Assembly: GCA_003132105.1 (NCBI GenBank)
Contig: PKWS01000323.1
Span: 1-32,540, forward strand
Direction: 5' to 3'
DNA from: Desulfosporosinus sp.
GTDB taxonomy: Bacteria; Bacillota; Desulfitobacteriia; Desulfitobacteriales; Desulfitobacteriaceae
Length of the DNA stretch: 32,540 nucleotides
Positions 16,223 through 24,004 of this stretch are shown here, one piece after another. A program made the translations under genes and the position numbers. Positions within the stretch are counted from its first letter, which is position 1, and the number at the start of each line of letters is the position of its first letter. Under the pieces are notes generated by a model, which was not told where the DNA came from, did not search any database, and saw only the letters and a list, made by a program, of their open reading frames with translations.

Positions 16223-16252
16223 GGGCCGGTCTTTTAAACGGCCCTTTTATTT
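16223..16252 (+). terminator. Rho-independent terminator before sliding clamp
   Basis: GGGCCG (16223-16228), a ten-base loop, CGGCCC (16239-16244), then TTTTATTT. It separates the early operon from the clamp gene; some read-through may be used, since no strong promoter is seen between 16252 and 16266. Confidence 0.8.
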
Positions 16253-16265
16253 AGGGAGCTTAAAT

Positions 16266-17204
16266 ATGATCAATGAACTAAATTTACTGGATAAGTTTGT
16301 ACCTAAATCGGAGTTTAAGTCGGCTACTTGGGAATGTTTTAATGTAGCAGATGGCCAGGTTACAGCTACAGATTTTGCCATAACCATGTCAATGTATATT
16401 CCGGAACTAGCAGGCTTTAATTTTAATGTACCTGCTCATAAGTTTACTGCAGCCATAAGTGTTTGCAAGAATCCTCAATTGAGTCAGAATGATGATGTCT
16501 TGACGATCCGGGACGGATCTTTTAAGATCGATATTCAACTAATAATGAATGCCTTTGGGAATATTTTTATGCCCGAAGGAGAAGGACTAAAGTTTGGACC
16601 TATTCTTCCTGTTCTTAAGGTGCTTCAAGGCTTTATGGGGTCTCCCAAGCGGCCTAACCTCCAGGGAATATTCTTTAATGATAATTTTGCCTATGCCAGT
16701 GATGGTAGTGTAGCCGCTAAAATTCCATGCAGGGCTGAAGGCATTTCCGCAGTTATTCCAGCCAAAGCTATATCGGAGCTTCTTAATAATGGGAATGAGC
16801 CGGTTAAAACAGTTTTAAACAAGAACCAGGTGGCTTTTTTTTATACCGATAAGGACTGGCTTCAAGCTAATGTTCTTGATACCAAATTCCCCGATATTAA
16901 TAAGATCCTAAATAAGGTTGTATTTATCGATAATAAGGTAGATCCGGCTTTACTTATAGGAATCAATCAAATTCTTCAATTTACCGAGGGCGAGTTTACT
17001 CAAATTACATTTGATGAGAAGGGGATCAAGGGTGGTTCAGCAGAGTTTTATATTAGCAGCCTGTATCCTTCATGCTGGAATGGCAAGACCCTTAGAGGGG
17101 TGCTGGAGCTTGCTGAAACTATAAATTTCGAGGCATGGCCTAATCCAGCAGGTTGGAGAGGGGCAAACGGGCTTGAAGGTGTACTCTGCGGATTGATTAA
17201 ATAA
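16266..17204 (+). CDS. Sliding clamp (DNA polymerase III beta-like)
   Basis: 312 residues with AGGGAG before the ATG. Fold signatures of the bacterial beta clamp are visible: FNVPAHKFTAAISVCK (second-strand region), IFFNDNFAYASDGSVAAKIP (about 135-154, like the ATDGHRLA block), and TKFPDINKIL (like YPDYRRVIP). It is shorter than the usual 366 residues. Clamps ring DNA and tether the polymerase; the partner would be the family B polymerase at 20233. No clamp-loader gene is visible, so the host loader or self-loading would be needed. Identification is by pattern only. Confidence 0.65.
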   Translation: MINELNLLDKFVPKSEFKSATWECFNVADGQVTATDFAITMSMYIPELAGFNFNVPAHKFTAAISVCKNPQLSQNDDVLTIRDGSFKIDIQLIMNAFGNIFMPEGEGLKFGPILPVLKVLQGFMGSPKRPNLQGIFFNDNFAYASDGSVAAKIPCRAEGISAVIPAKAISELLNNGNEPVKTVLNKNQVAFFYTDKDWLQANVLDTKFPDINKILNKVVFIDNKVDPALLIGINQILQFTEGEFTQITFDEKGIKGGSAEFYISSLYPSCWNGKTLRGVLELAETINFEAWPNPAGWRGANGLEGVLCGLIK

Positions 17205-17264
17205 GGCTTTTACTTGGCTCCCAGATATATTTGTAGTAACTAATTCCAGCAGGAGAAGGATAAT

Positions 17265-17600
17265 ATGAGACCAAAGAATGAAAAGAAGCAATATGAGGAG
17301 GAGAAAGAAGCGGTTCGGACCTTGTCTATTTTTGATGAAGATGATGAAGCTGAAGATAAGAATACTTGGAGTAAAGAATGGAATGATATGCCTGAGTTTA
17401 TTCAAGAGAATGACCCACCCTTTGAATATATTAAGGTATGCTTTAGAAGTATAGATGATCGAAAAGCCTTCGCTAAATTAACTAACTTAACTGTTACGGA
17501 AAAGACCAAGACAATCTGGTTTCCTGCATTAATAGAGCGAAGAGGTATGGATAAGAATGTAGAATATATAGATGAGATAGAAGAGGAGGAAAGGTTTTGA
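17265..17600 (+). CDS. Acidic protein linked to the glycosyltransferase
   Basis: 111 residues with GGAGAAGG before the ATG. A highly charged N-terminal 45 residues precede WNDMPEFIQ, a strand-helix part (FRSIDDRKAFAKLTN) and TKTIWFPAL, ending in a run of Glu. I recall MPEF...TKSIWFP-type blocks in other phage proteins, some close to DNA-modification genes, but know no activity. The glycosyltransferase starts 32 bases downstream, so they likely form one operon. Confidence 0.65.
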   Translation: MRPKNEKKQYEEEKEAVRTLSIFDEDDEAEDKNTWSKEWNDMPEFIQENDPPFEYIKVCFRSIDDRKAFAKLTNLTVTEKTKTIWFPALIERRGMDKNVEYIDEIEEEERF

Positions 17601-17631
17601 ATGAATTAGTCTCAATTAAGGGTAATTTATA

Positions 17632-18459
17632 ATGCAACCAAAATATCCAGTATATATTATCTCGAAGGGCCGGTGGGAGAGCAGATTAACAGCAAAATGT
17701 CTGGAGAAGATAAATGTACCTTACCATATCGTAGTCGAACCCCAAGAATATGACCAATATGCAAAGGTAATTGATCCTTCTAAAATCTTTGTATTACCTT
17801 TCTCCAATTTAGGATTAGGATCTATTCCTGCTAGAAACTGGGTATGGGAACATGCCATATCTATCGGAGCAGAACGACATTGGATCATGGATGATAATAT
17901 CTATAACTTTTATCGTCTGAACCAAAATTTTAAAGGTCGGGTAACATCAGGAACTGTCCTAAAGCTAGCTGAGGATTTTGTAGATAGGTACGAGAATGTA
18001 GCCCTATCTGGTTTTCAATATACACTATTAACAGCTGCCCCCAAAAAAAACCCTGCTTTCTGTCTTAACACTAGAATCTATTCTTGTATTTTAATTAAGA
18101 ATGATCTTCCTTACAGGTGGAGAGGAAAGTATAATGAGGATACCGATCTAAGTTTAAGAGTGTTGAAAGATGGATGGTGTACGATTCTGTTTTATGCCTT
18201 TTTAGCCAATAAAATGACAACATTGGTAATGAAAGGTGGGAATATGACGGAGTTATATAAAGATGATGGTCGTTTGAAGATGGCTGAGTCGCTAAGAGAT
18301 CAGCATCCAGACGTATGTTGTATTACTTGGAAATGGAATCGCTGGCAACATCATATTAATTATAAACCTTTTAAAAAGAATAAACTCATCATGAAGGAAG
18401 GTTTAGTCATTCCCAAAGGAAATAATGAGCATGGAATGAAATTAGTAAGACTGAAATAA
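17632..18459 (+). CDS. TET-associated DNA-base glycosyltransferase (TAGT family)
   Basis: 275 residues. GT-A-like fold with IISKGRWESRLT (9-20), VVEPQEYDQY, LPFSNLGLGSIPARNWVWEH (55-74), the metal/nucleotide-binding IMDDNI (85-90), NTRIYS (146-151) and YNEDTDLSLRVLKDGW (167-182). That order matches the TAGT family, which transfers sugars onto 5-hydroxymethylcytosine in phage DNA and usually lies near TET-like dioxygenases and cytosine methylases. Neither is visible here, so the acceptor base must be made elsewhere in the genome or be another hydroxylated base. A radical SAM gene follows 11 bases later. The modification probably protects phage DNA from host nucleases. The start has no strong ribosome site (GGGTAATTTATAATG), suggesting coupling. 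Family call firm; acceptor inferred. Confidence 0.85.
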   Translation: MQPKYPVYIISKGRWESRLTAKCLEKINVPYHIVVEPQEYDQYAKVIDPSKIFVLPFSNLGLGSIPARNWVWEHAISIGAERHWIMDDNIYNFYRLNQNFKGRVTSGTVLKLAEDFVDRYENVALSGFQYTLLTAAPKKNPAFCLNTRIYSCILIKNDLPYRWRGKYNEDTDLSLRVLKDGWCTILFYAFLANKMTTLVMKGGNMTELYKDDGRLKMAESLRDQHPDVCCITWKWNRWQHHINYKPFKKNKLIMKEGLVIPKGNNEHGMKLVRLK

Positions 18460-18470
18460 AGGAGTTGTTT

Positions 18471-19445
18471 ATGTGGAAAAAGATGAAACAGATAAAGCGA
18501 ATAAAGCCACTAGGGTCTACTTCACCTCGGGTCTGGGTAATAGAACCTTCATTTGGATGTAATCTAAAATGTGGTCATTGTTGTTCTGATTTAATACAGT
18601 ATGAAGATAAATTACTCATGTCTAAAGAAGTATGGACAGCCACCTGGAATATTCTGGGCCAAGTATCTCCAACTGTTAGGGTCGATATTTGCGGAGTAGT
18701 AGGGGAACCTACCCTAAATCCGGATTTAACAGAGTGGCTGCCAATAGGCAGACAATTAGCTCCTCTTTCCCAGATCCAAATCACTACTAATGGTACTAAA
18801 TTGATAAGTGGTGCTGTTACATTTAAGAGGTTATTAGATGCCGGAGCTAATATTATTTATGTAGATCAATATGGGCCCCCAGAAATATTTGAAAAACTGG
18901 CTGAAGAATCAGGTTATCCTTGGTATAAATATTATGACGCTCCCGAGGATGCCCCTAGTCCCTGGAAATATTATGGTCCACATCCCAAATTTATTGTATT
19001 AATGGATCATCCTGGGCTTTGGCCAAAATCACGATTTAGGGCAGGGTTACTCGGTAACTGGTATGGGAATCTTAACTGGGAAAAGGCAAAAGAATTTGGA
19101 ATGAAGCCATTAGAGCAACCTTTAACTCGCCGCTGTAATCAGCCGTTTCTCTATGTCAATGTTGGAGCTGATGGCAACTATTTGCTATGCTGTCAAGATG
19201 GATTACATATAACTTCTGGGAAGTTTGGAAGTGTATTAGAAGGGCAGTATGGATTTAATTCATTTTGGTATGGAAAGGAAATGCAGATAGTACGTCAGCG
19301 ATTAAGAAATAAAGATCGAGCAGGTACGCTTTATGCTTGTGCCAAATGTAATATTACATTTTCCCGATGTGATTTTAGACACTATAGTAAAGAAGAATTA
19401 TCAAAATATTTGGAAAATGGCGAATGGGTTAAATTTAAGGATTAA
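18471..19445 (+). CDS. Radical SAM enzyme with SPASM-like Cys cluster
   Basis: 324 residues from the ATG at 18471; AAGGAG at 18459-18464 supports this over the TTG at 18465. GCNLKCGHC (Cys30, 34, 37) is the radical SAM CxxxCxxC motif for the [4Fe-4S] cluster that cleaves S-adenosylmethionine. GVVGEPTLNP fits the GGEP-like SAM-binding strand. Cys222, 240, 241, 290, 293 and 300 near the C-terminus resemble a SPASM/twitch auxiliary cluster. It lies 11 bases after the TAGT glycosyltransferase. Phage hypermodification clusters described by comparative genomics often pair the two, so it may alter the base or the attached sugar. No peptide substrate gene typical of SPASM maturases is obvious. Substrate unknown. 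Confidence 0.8.
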   Translation: MWKKMKQIKRIKPLGSTSPRVWVIEPSFGCNLKCGHCCSDLIQYEDKLLMSKEVWTATWNILGQVSPTVRVDICGVVGEPTLNPDLTEWLPIGRQLAPLSQIQITTNGTKLISGAVTFKRLLDAGANIIYVDQYGPPEIFEKLAEESGYPWYKYYDAPEDAPSPWKYYGPHPKFIVLMDHPGLWPKSRFRAGLLGNWYGNLNWEKAKEFGMKPLEQPLTRRCNQPFLYVNVGADGNYLLCCQDGLHITSGKFGSVLEGQYGFNSFWYGKEMQIVRQRLRNKDRAGTLYACAKCNITFSRCDFRHYSKEELSKYLENGEWVKFKD

Positions 19446-19451
19446 GCTATT

Positions 19452-19652
19452 ATGCATAAAAGAAAGATATTAGGTGTAGAAATTTGGGTATGTGAAAAAG
19501 CCGAAGCTAATGCTCTTGACAAACAAAATAAGGAAGAGAGTTGGCGAATATGGATACAAGAGGAAGTAGACAAATATCTTTTAGCTTCTCCTGAGGAACT
19601 ACAAGCAATTATTGATAAGAAAAGATTGCGACCAGGCTCATATTTAAAATAG
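19452..19652 (+). CDS. Small charged protein
   Basis: 66 residues, starting six bases after the radical SAM stop. Helical and Glu/Lys-rich (EEVDKYLLASPEELQAIIDK), with one Cys. It might be a partner or substrate of the radical SAM enzyme because of position, but the sequence shows no leader/core layout. The ribosome site is weak (TTAAGG). Confidence 0.5.
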   Translation: MHKRKILGVEIWVCEKAEANALDKQNKEESWRIWIQEEVDKYLLASPEELQAIIDKKRLRPGSYLK

Positions 19653-19662
19653 GAGTATAAAC

Positions 19663-19842
19663 ATGGCTAGTAACATAGTAGAATTCAAATTAAGAAATGA
19701 ACAATATTGTAAAACAACTGAAATCAAAGCTATCCAAAAACTTCGAACTAATATGTTTAAGATATGCAGGAAAGATAAACTCCAATTAATTGAAGTAGAT
19801 GAAACTCATCTTCCTTTTGATGTTTATAAATGGGAAAAGTGA
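19663..19842 (+). CDS. Small protein of unknown function
   Basis: 59 residues with AGGAGT eight bases before the ATG. Basic N-terminal two thirds (KLRTNMFKICRKDK), acidic end (IEVDETHLPFD). Not recognised. Confidence 0.55.
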   Translation: MASNIVEFKLRNEQYCKTTEIKAIQKLRTNMFKICRKDKLQLIEVDETHLPFDVYKWEK

Positions 19843-19843
19843 T

Positions 19844-20044
19844 ATGCTACGAACCGATCATCCATATATCCATCCTTTGGTAATAAATAATGCTGAGGAA
19901 ATGCTTGAACTACTCCGCAGTATCTGGAATAGAATAGATGGAATTAATCGGGGGCAATTATCTATAGCGCATCAGGAAGCTATTGAGAGATTAGTCTTTA
20001 AGATGAGGACGGTTAAGGTGTGTGGAAAAGATGGCCCAGACTAA
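19844..20044 (+). CDS. Small protein of unknown function
   Basis: 66 residues from the ATG at 19844, one base after the previous stop; the ribosome site GGGAAAAG is weak, so coupling is likely. Helical (NNAEEMLELLRSIWNRID). Overlaps the next gene by 23 bases if that gene uses the GTG at 20022. Confidence 0.5.
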   Translation: MLRTDHPYIHPLVINNAEEMLELLRSIWNRIDGINRGQLSIAHQEAIERLVFKMRTVKVCGKDGPD

Positions 20045-20246
20045 AACCTACAGTCTATTGGAGAGCTGTACTAATATTATAGTTGGCTGCGGGGTAACTC
20101 TTTTAAGTCAGATTATTATCTTTCCGTTGTTTGGAATACATATTCTGCTTAGAGATAATTTAATGATGACAGCATGGTTTTCTGTATTGTCAATTACAAG
20201 AGGCTACCTTATAAGGAGGTTCTTTACTTTATATGTCAAGCGATAA
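20022..20246 (+). CDS. Small two-span membrane protein (DUF7220-like)
   Basis: 74 residues from the GTG at 20022, or 71 from the ATG at 20031. SLLESCTNIIVGCGVTLLSQ begins the first membrane span, IIIFPLFGI separates, and MMTAWFSVLSITRGYLIRRFF forms the second part with the end YLIRRF. This pattern matches a small phage membrane family I know as DUF7220. Function unknown. It overlaps the polymerase start by 14 bases. Confidence 0.65.
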   Translation: MEKMAQTKTYSLLESCTNIIVGCGVTLLSQIIIFPLFGIHILLRDNLMMTAWFSVLSITRGYLIRRFFTLYVKR

Positions 20247-22077
20247 ACCTCAAGCTGTATGGGATACTGAGTGTGGGCCTAATTACTGGCTGATTAAATT
20301 TATGAGATTGTCTGATAATGTAATGGCGGAGTTTGAGCAGCTAGAAGATAAGCCGTTAGACTATAAAAAAATTCGAGAAATAATCAATAAATATGAGTTA
20401 ATTGATTTTAATGGTATTAAATATGATGTTCCAATGCTACAGTTTGCTTTAGCTGGTGCCACCAACACCCGGTTAAAGGAAATTTCTGATAAATTAATAG
20501 TAGAACATACCCCAGAATGGAAGCTAAAAGGAGAATACAAAACTGTTCCATTAAACATTGATCATATTGATCTAATAGATTTGCCTCGGGGTAAAGACTC
20601 ACTTAAAACTTATGCCGGTCGATTACATGTAGAGGAGTTGCAAGATCTACCTGAAGAAATGTTCAATAGAGTATTGACTAGAGACGAAATGAATGCAGTT
20701 GCTACTTATTGCGGGAAGGATCTAAAGGCAACAGCACTACTTTATAATCATATATTGCCTCAGATAGATCTTCGTCGAACTATGTCTAAGCGATATAATA
20801 CGGATCTGAGATCAAAGTCGGATGCTCAGATAGCAGAAATAATACTTACTTTAAATTTGACTAAAGAGTTGGGGTATAAGCCTTGTAAAGCACTTACCGT
20901 AGAGAAAGAATTTAAGTATGACATTCCAGAGTTTATAACACTAGATCATGAAGTACTTGATATAATTTCTGGGTGTAACTTTACCTTAGATAAGCTTGGG
21001 CATATAGTTATGCCTCCAGAACTTGATAATTATGAGATCAAGATCGGCAAGTCTATTTATCGGCTAGGAATAGGTGGACTTCATTCTTCCGAGAGTTCGG
21101 TCTGGTATAAGGCTGAAGATGGCTGGGGTCTAGCTGATCATGATGTTACTGGGTATTACCCTGCCACTATACTACGTTGTGGAATAAGTCCTAAGCACAT
21201 TGGGCCTGCTTTTTTAAAAGTATTTAAGACCAGTGTGGATGAGCGTACTGTAGCAAAGTCAACAAATGATACAGAAGTTGCTGATACTTTAAAGATTGTA
21301 AATAATGGATCTTTTGGGAAGCTATCATCTAAATACTCTATTTTATATGAACCAAAGTTAATGCTCCAGGTAACACTAACTGGGCAGCTATTGCTATTAA
21401 TGCAGATAAATTCCTTAGAAGAGCATGGGCTTCAAGTAGTTAGTGCCAATACTGACGGTATAGTGGTGCGCTATCCACTTAGTTTAGAGACTGTGCTAAC
21501 TCGTTGTATTAAGGAATGGGAACAAATAACCCGGTTATCGATGGAAAGAAGCGAGTATTCAGCTCTTTATTCCAGAGATGTAAATAACTATTTTGCTATT
21601 AAGAAGAATGGTAAGATTAAAACCAAAGGATGTTTTGGACCTCCGGCTGTTAGTAACCTAGAAGCAAAGAACCCCCAAGACGAAATTTGTAACGATGCTC
21701 TTTTTGCCTACGTTCAACATGGTACTCCATTTGAGCAAACAATCAGAGAATGTAAAGATATTCGTAAATTTCTGACATTAAGGAAAGTGGAGGGCGGGGC
21801 AGTAAAGGATGGAGTCTACTTGGGAAAAATAATCAGATGGTATTATGGAAAAAACGCTAACGGGGCTATTAAGTACCAAAGCAACGGCAATAATGTAGCC
21901 TTAACCGATGGTGCGCAGCCGCTAATGGCTCTTCCTGTAGATTTTCCTAAAGATATTGATTACAACCGGTATTTGGGCAAATGTGAAAGTTTATTATACG
22001 ATGTAGGCCTTAAACACAGCTTTAATCCTCAGTGCAAATTCGGTAATACTTCATCCAAACTAATCAAATTATTTTAA
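20233..22077 (+). CDS. Family B DNA polymerase with 3'-5' exonuclease
   Basis: 614 residues with AAGGAGG eighteen bases and a weaker site nearer the ATG. Exo I is VWDTECG (Asp11, Glu13), exo II DFNGIKYD (Asn60, Asp65), exo III TYCGKDLKAT (Tyr159, Asp163). Polymerase motif A is DHDVTGYYP (Asp304), motif B KIVNNGSFGK (354-363), motif C SANTDGI with Asp408. Motif C has Asn406 where most family B enzymes have the first Asp of DTD; I recall NTDG forms in other phage polymerases, so this is a subgroup trait rather than a defect. Short thumb and no obvious terminal-protein gene. It is the replicative polymerase, working with primase (8365), clamp (16266) and SSB candidate (7217). Confidence 0.9.
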   Translation: MSSDKPQAVWDTECGPNYWLIKFMRLSDNVMAEFEQLEDKPLDYKKIREIINKYELIDFNGIKYDVPMLQFALAGATNTRLKEISDKLIVEHTPEWKLKGEYKTVPLNIDHIDLIDLPRGKDSLKTYAGRLHVEELQDLPEEMFNRVLTRDEMNAVATYCGKDLKATALLYNHILPQIDLRRTMSKRYNTDLRSKSDAQIAEIILTLNLTKELGYKPCKALTVEKEFKYDIPEFITLDHEVLDIISGCNFTLDKLGHIVMPPELDNYEIKIGKSIYRLGIGGLHSSESSVWYKAEDGWGLADHDVTGYYPATILRCGISPKHIGPAFLKVFKTSVDERTVAKSTNDTEVADTLKIVNNGSFGKLSSKYSILYEPKLMLQVTLTGQLLLLMQINSLEEHGLQVVSANTDGIVVRYPLSLETVLTRCIKEWEQITRLSMERSEYSALYSRDVNNYFAIKKNGKIKTKGCFGPPAVSNLEAKNPQDEICNDALFAYVQHGTPFEQTIRECKDIRKFLTLRKVEGGAVKDGVYLGKIIRWYYGKNANGAIKYQSNGNNVALTDGAQPLMALPVDFPKDIDYNRYLGKCESLLYDVGLKHSFNPQCKFGNTSSKLIKLF

Positions 22078-22119
22078 AAATTTAATAATTTTTCCTATTC
22101 TATTCTGCTCAAGTTGCGC

Positions 22120-22148
22120 TATATTAAAAATATAGATAAGGATTATAG
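22120..22148 (+). promoter_or_regulatory. Promoter with GGATTATAG element
   Basis: TATATT at 22120-22125, no clear -35, and GGATTATAG starting 14 bases later (22140-22148). An AT-only inverted repeat, AAATTATT and AATAATTT, around 22063-22089 at the polymerase end may act as a weak terminator before it. Confidence 0.5.
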
Positions 22149-22176
22149 AAATTAAAAGGGTCAGAGGAGACATAAA

Positions 22177-22395
22177 GTGGAAAACATTATTAGAAGAAAT
22201 CGGCTAATGACTGTATTCGCATATGCCATAGAATCTCTTCGGAAGAATGAAAGTCATGGCGGAAATATTTCAGTATTTCATAAAAAATTATTGGTCGAAC
22301 TAGAAGAGCATCTGAATCAAGCCGCTAATGGTGTATCTCTTAAGATAGGTACTTCAGAAAAGAAGATTGTGCCATATGACTGTGGGGAGGATTAG
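22177..22395 (+). CDS. Small protein of unknown function
   Basis: 72 residues with a GTG start and AGAGGAG nine bases upstream. Basic N-terminus (IIRRNRLM), helical, acidic end. It starts two bases before the nuclease gene and is the first gene behind the promoter at 22120. Not recognised. Confidence 0.6.
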   Translation: MENIIRRNRLMTVFAYAIESLRKNESHGGNISVFHKKLLVELEEHLNQAANGVSLKIGTSEKKIVPYDCGED

Positions 22396-22397
22396 CT

Positions 22398-22823
22398 ATG
22401 AGAGAATCGGGATTATGGCATACAATACGTACCAATCTTCCTGATGTCTCAGGAGCCTTTCACATGGAAAGGTTTGAAAATCCTATTGGGCTGGGAACCC
22501 CAGATATTAATCTATGCTATAAAGGAATCGAAGCATGGGTGGAAATTAAATATCTAGAGAAGTTCCCTGTTAAGCCCACTACTTCTGTTAAGATTCCCCA
22601 TTTTTCTAATGATCAAAGAAATTGGTTGAAGAGGCGGGGAGAGTGTAGTGGATTAGCATGGCTTTTTGTTCAGACCGGAACAGAGTATTTTTTATTTGAC
22701 TGGAAAAATGCTCAGTATATAGGAGAACTAGTTACTTTAGACTGGGAGCACTTTGCAAAAGGATATTGGAATAAGCGGTGCAATTGGCAAGAATGGCTAA
22801 GGATAGTTACTAAAATAGATTAG
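22398..22823 (+). CDS. VRR-NUC-like PD-(D/E)XK nuclease
   Basis: 141 residues with GGGGAGG before the ATG. GLGTPDINLCYKGIEAWVEIK gives the catalytic pattern, with Asp36 (PD), Glu49 and Lys51 (ExK), preceded by an N-terminal helix containing Glu24. This is the compact arrangement of phage VRR-NUC or Holliday-junction-resolvase-like enzymes. It may resolve branched DNA before packaging. The family fold is firm; substrate choice is inference. Confidence 0.8.
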   Translation: MRESGLWHTIRTNLPDVSGAFHMERFENPIGLGTPDINLCYKGIEAWVEIKYLEKFPVKPTTSVKIPHFSNDQRNWLKRRGECSGLAWLFVQTGTEYFLFDWKNAQYIGELVTLDWEHFAKGYWNKRCNWQEWLRIVTKID

Positions 22824-22835
22824 ATGGAGGTAAAA

Positions 22836-22976
22836 ATGAATTGCCCCAGGTGCCAAGGTAAGCTAGAAAATAGGGAATTTCCTAATCAGAAAGAATATGT
22901 CTGTGAGAATTGCGGAGATACATACACAGCCGAAGATTTAGAGATCTGGAAGAAGATGGAAGGAAACGCGCTATGA
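22836..22976 (+). CDS. Tiny zinc-ribbon protein, first of a tandem pair
   Basis: 46 residues with TGGAGG seven bases before the ATG. MNCPRCQ and VCENCGDTY are two zinc knuckles 17 residues apart. It overlaps the next gene, which starts MNCPDCG, by four bases. Tandem paralogues seem likely. Function unknown. Confidence 0.65.
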   Translation: MNCPRCQGKLENREFPNQKEYVCENCGDTYTAEDLEIWKKMEGNAL

Positions 22977-23092
22977 ACTGCCCAGACTGTGGAGCTGAGA
23001 TGAATTATGATATGTGGGAAAATGAATATGAATGTTGGGACTGCGGGCGTATTGTAAATAGGTATAAAGATAATCCGAAGGAATGGGATTAA
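22973..23092 (+). CDS. Tiny zinc-ribbon protein, second of a tandem pair
   Basis: 39 residues from the ATG at 22973. MNCPDCGAEM and CWDCGRIV are the knuckles. Same pattern as its upstream neighbour, and co-translated through the ATGA overlap. In both, the Cys pairs are those of TFIIB/RNA-polymerase-type ribbons. Confidence 0.6.
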   Translation: MNCPDCGAEMNYDMWENEYECWDCGRIVNRYKDNPKEWD

Positions 23093-23157
23093 ACAGCAAA
23101 TAGAAATAGTTTCTATGTAAAATTAATATTAAAATTGGCCTTTACTGTAGATTTTTG

Positions 23158-23189
23158 TGATATGATTATCTTGTAGTTGAGGATTAAAG
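23158..23189 (+). promoter_or_regulatory. Extended -10 promoter with GGATTAAAG element
   Basis: TGA then TATGAT at 23161-23166, a near copy of the promoter at 14012 (TGATATGATTAT shared), with GGATTAAAG 14 bases on (23181-23189). TTTACT lies at 23141-23146, 14 bases before the -10, too close to be a normal -35, so the extended -10 probably does the work. Confidence 0.65.
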
Positions 23190-23209
23190 AATTGATAAGG
23201 AGGGTGCCC

Positions 23210-23488
23210 GTGAAAAATAGGACTTGCAGGGAGCATCAGAAGCATCTCCAGACTTTATTGCTGCTGGCTTACAATATAGACAGGGTCTACGATAGCCAAG
23301 GTAAGGATCTTACTGAAGTATTTTTTCGTGTTCTAGCTACCTTGCGGGGAACTACACCAAGGCTGGAATCAGAAGATCATGTATGGGATAGCAAAAGGGA
23401 AGAATGTACCTGCGGCTATAGTCCATATCATGATGCTATGTTTAATTGTCCAAACCATAAAGAATTTAAGCCAGGGATAGGATTCTAA
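23210..23488 (+). CDS. Small Cys/His protein
   Basis: 92 residues from the GTG at 23210, chosen because AAGGAGGG lies eight bases upstream. A helical N-terminal part is followed by DHVWDSKREECTCGYSPY and FNCPNHKEF, a C-x-C...C-x2-H arrangement. A very similar block, EHTWDHHTGRCSCGW, is found in the protein at 26592, so the two share a small domain of unknown function. Confidence 0.6.
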   Translation: MKNRTCREHQKHLQTLLLLAYNIDRVYDSQGKDLTEVFFRVLATLRGTTPRLESEDHVWDSKREECTCGYSPYHDAMFNCPNHKEFKPGIGF

Positions 23489-23512
23489 TCAGGAAGAAAA
23501 AGGAGAAATACC

Positions 23513-23644
23513 ATGTTAAGTATATTAACAGTCATATTCTGCTTATTCGCTTTGATAGTTGTTGTTAGTCAGCTTTCACTTCCAGTAATGATGTTAATGG
23601 AAATGGTTAAGGGATTATTTTCTAAGAGAACAGGAAGGAGTTAA
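23513..23644 (+). CDS. Small single-span membrane protein
   Basis: 43 residues with AAGGAGAA before the ATG. Residues 3-29 form one strong hydrophobic span, and the C-terminus is basic (FSKRTGRS), which predicts the basic end inside the cell. Could be a holin-like or host-membrane protein. Not recognised. Confidence 0.6.
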   Translation: MLSILTVIFCLFALIVVVSQLSLPVMMLMEMVKGLFSKRTGRS

Positions 23645-23646
23645 AC

Positions 23647-23814
23647 ATGTATAAGGAATTTCAGGAACAGTGGAGTGAAGAATGGACTAATACTCCTGAA
23701 GAATGGAGTAATACTCCTCAATTTCATAGTTCTTATTGTCTATTCTGTGATAATACTTATCTAAATCTAATTCGGTGGGAAAATATCGAATGGGATAAGT
23801 TAATGGAGGATTAA
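23647..23814 (+). CDS. Small Trp/Glu-rich protein with repeat
   Basis: 55 residues with AGGAAGGAG just before the ATG. EEWTNTP is followed at once by EEWSNTP, from a 21-bp tandem duplication (23677-23697, 23698-23718, one base different). One CLFC knuckle. Acidic. Not recognised. Confidence 0.55.
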   Translation: MYKEFQEQWSEEWTNTPEEWSNTPQFHSSYCLFCDNTYLNLIRWENIEWDKLMED

Positions 23815-23815
23815 T

Positions 23816-24004
23816 ATGATTACTAATATTAATAAGGCATGCCGATACTTTACACTAGATCCAAAACTATTCTATTTTTCCTTAGGGTGTCTTTATGGGC
23901 TAAAATCATCATTGCCAAAAGAAAAGGCTGAGGACCAGATTATTACAATGCTCATGCGAATAATACAGAAACATAGTTCAATAGAAGGAGGAGAAGAATG
24001 GTAA
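23816..24004 (+). CDS. Small helical protein
   Basis: 62 residues with TGGAGG nine bases upstream of the ATG. Helical with a Lys/Glu-rich end; no motif seen. It overlaps the next gene by seven bases. Confidence 0.6.
   Translation: MITNINKACRYFTLDPKLFYFSLGCLYGLKSSLPKEKAEDQIITMLMRIIQKHSSIEGGEEW

Noticed and set aside
22063..22090. Terminator after the polymerase
   Set aside because: The stem is made of A-T pairs only and has no clean T-run; kept only as a note.
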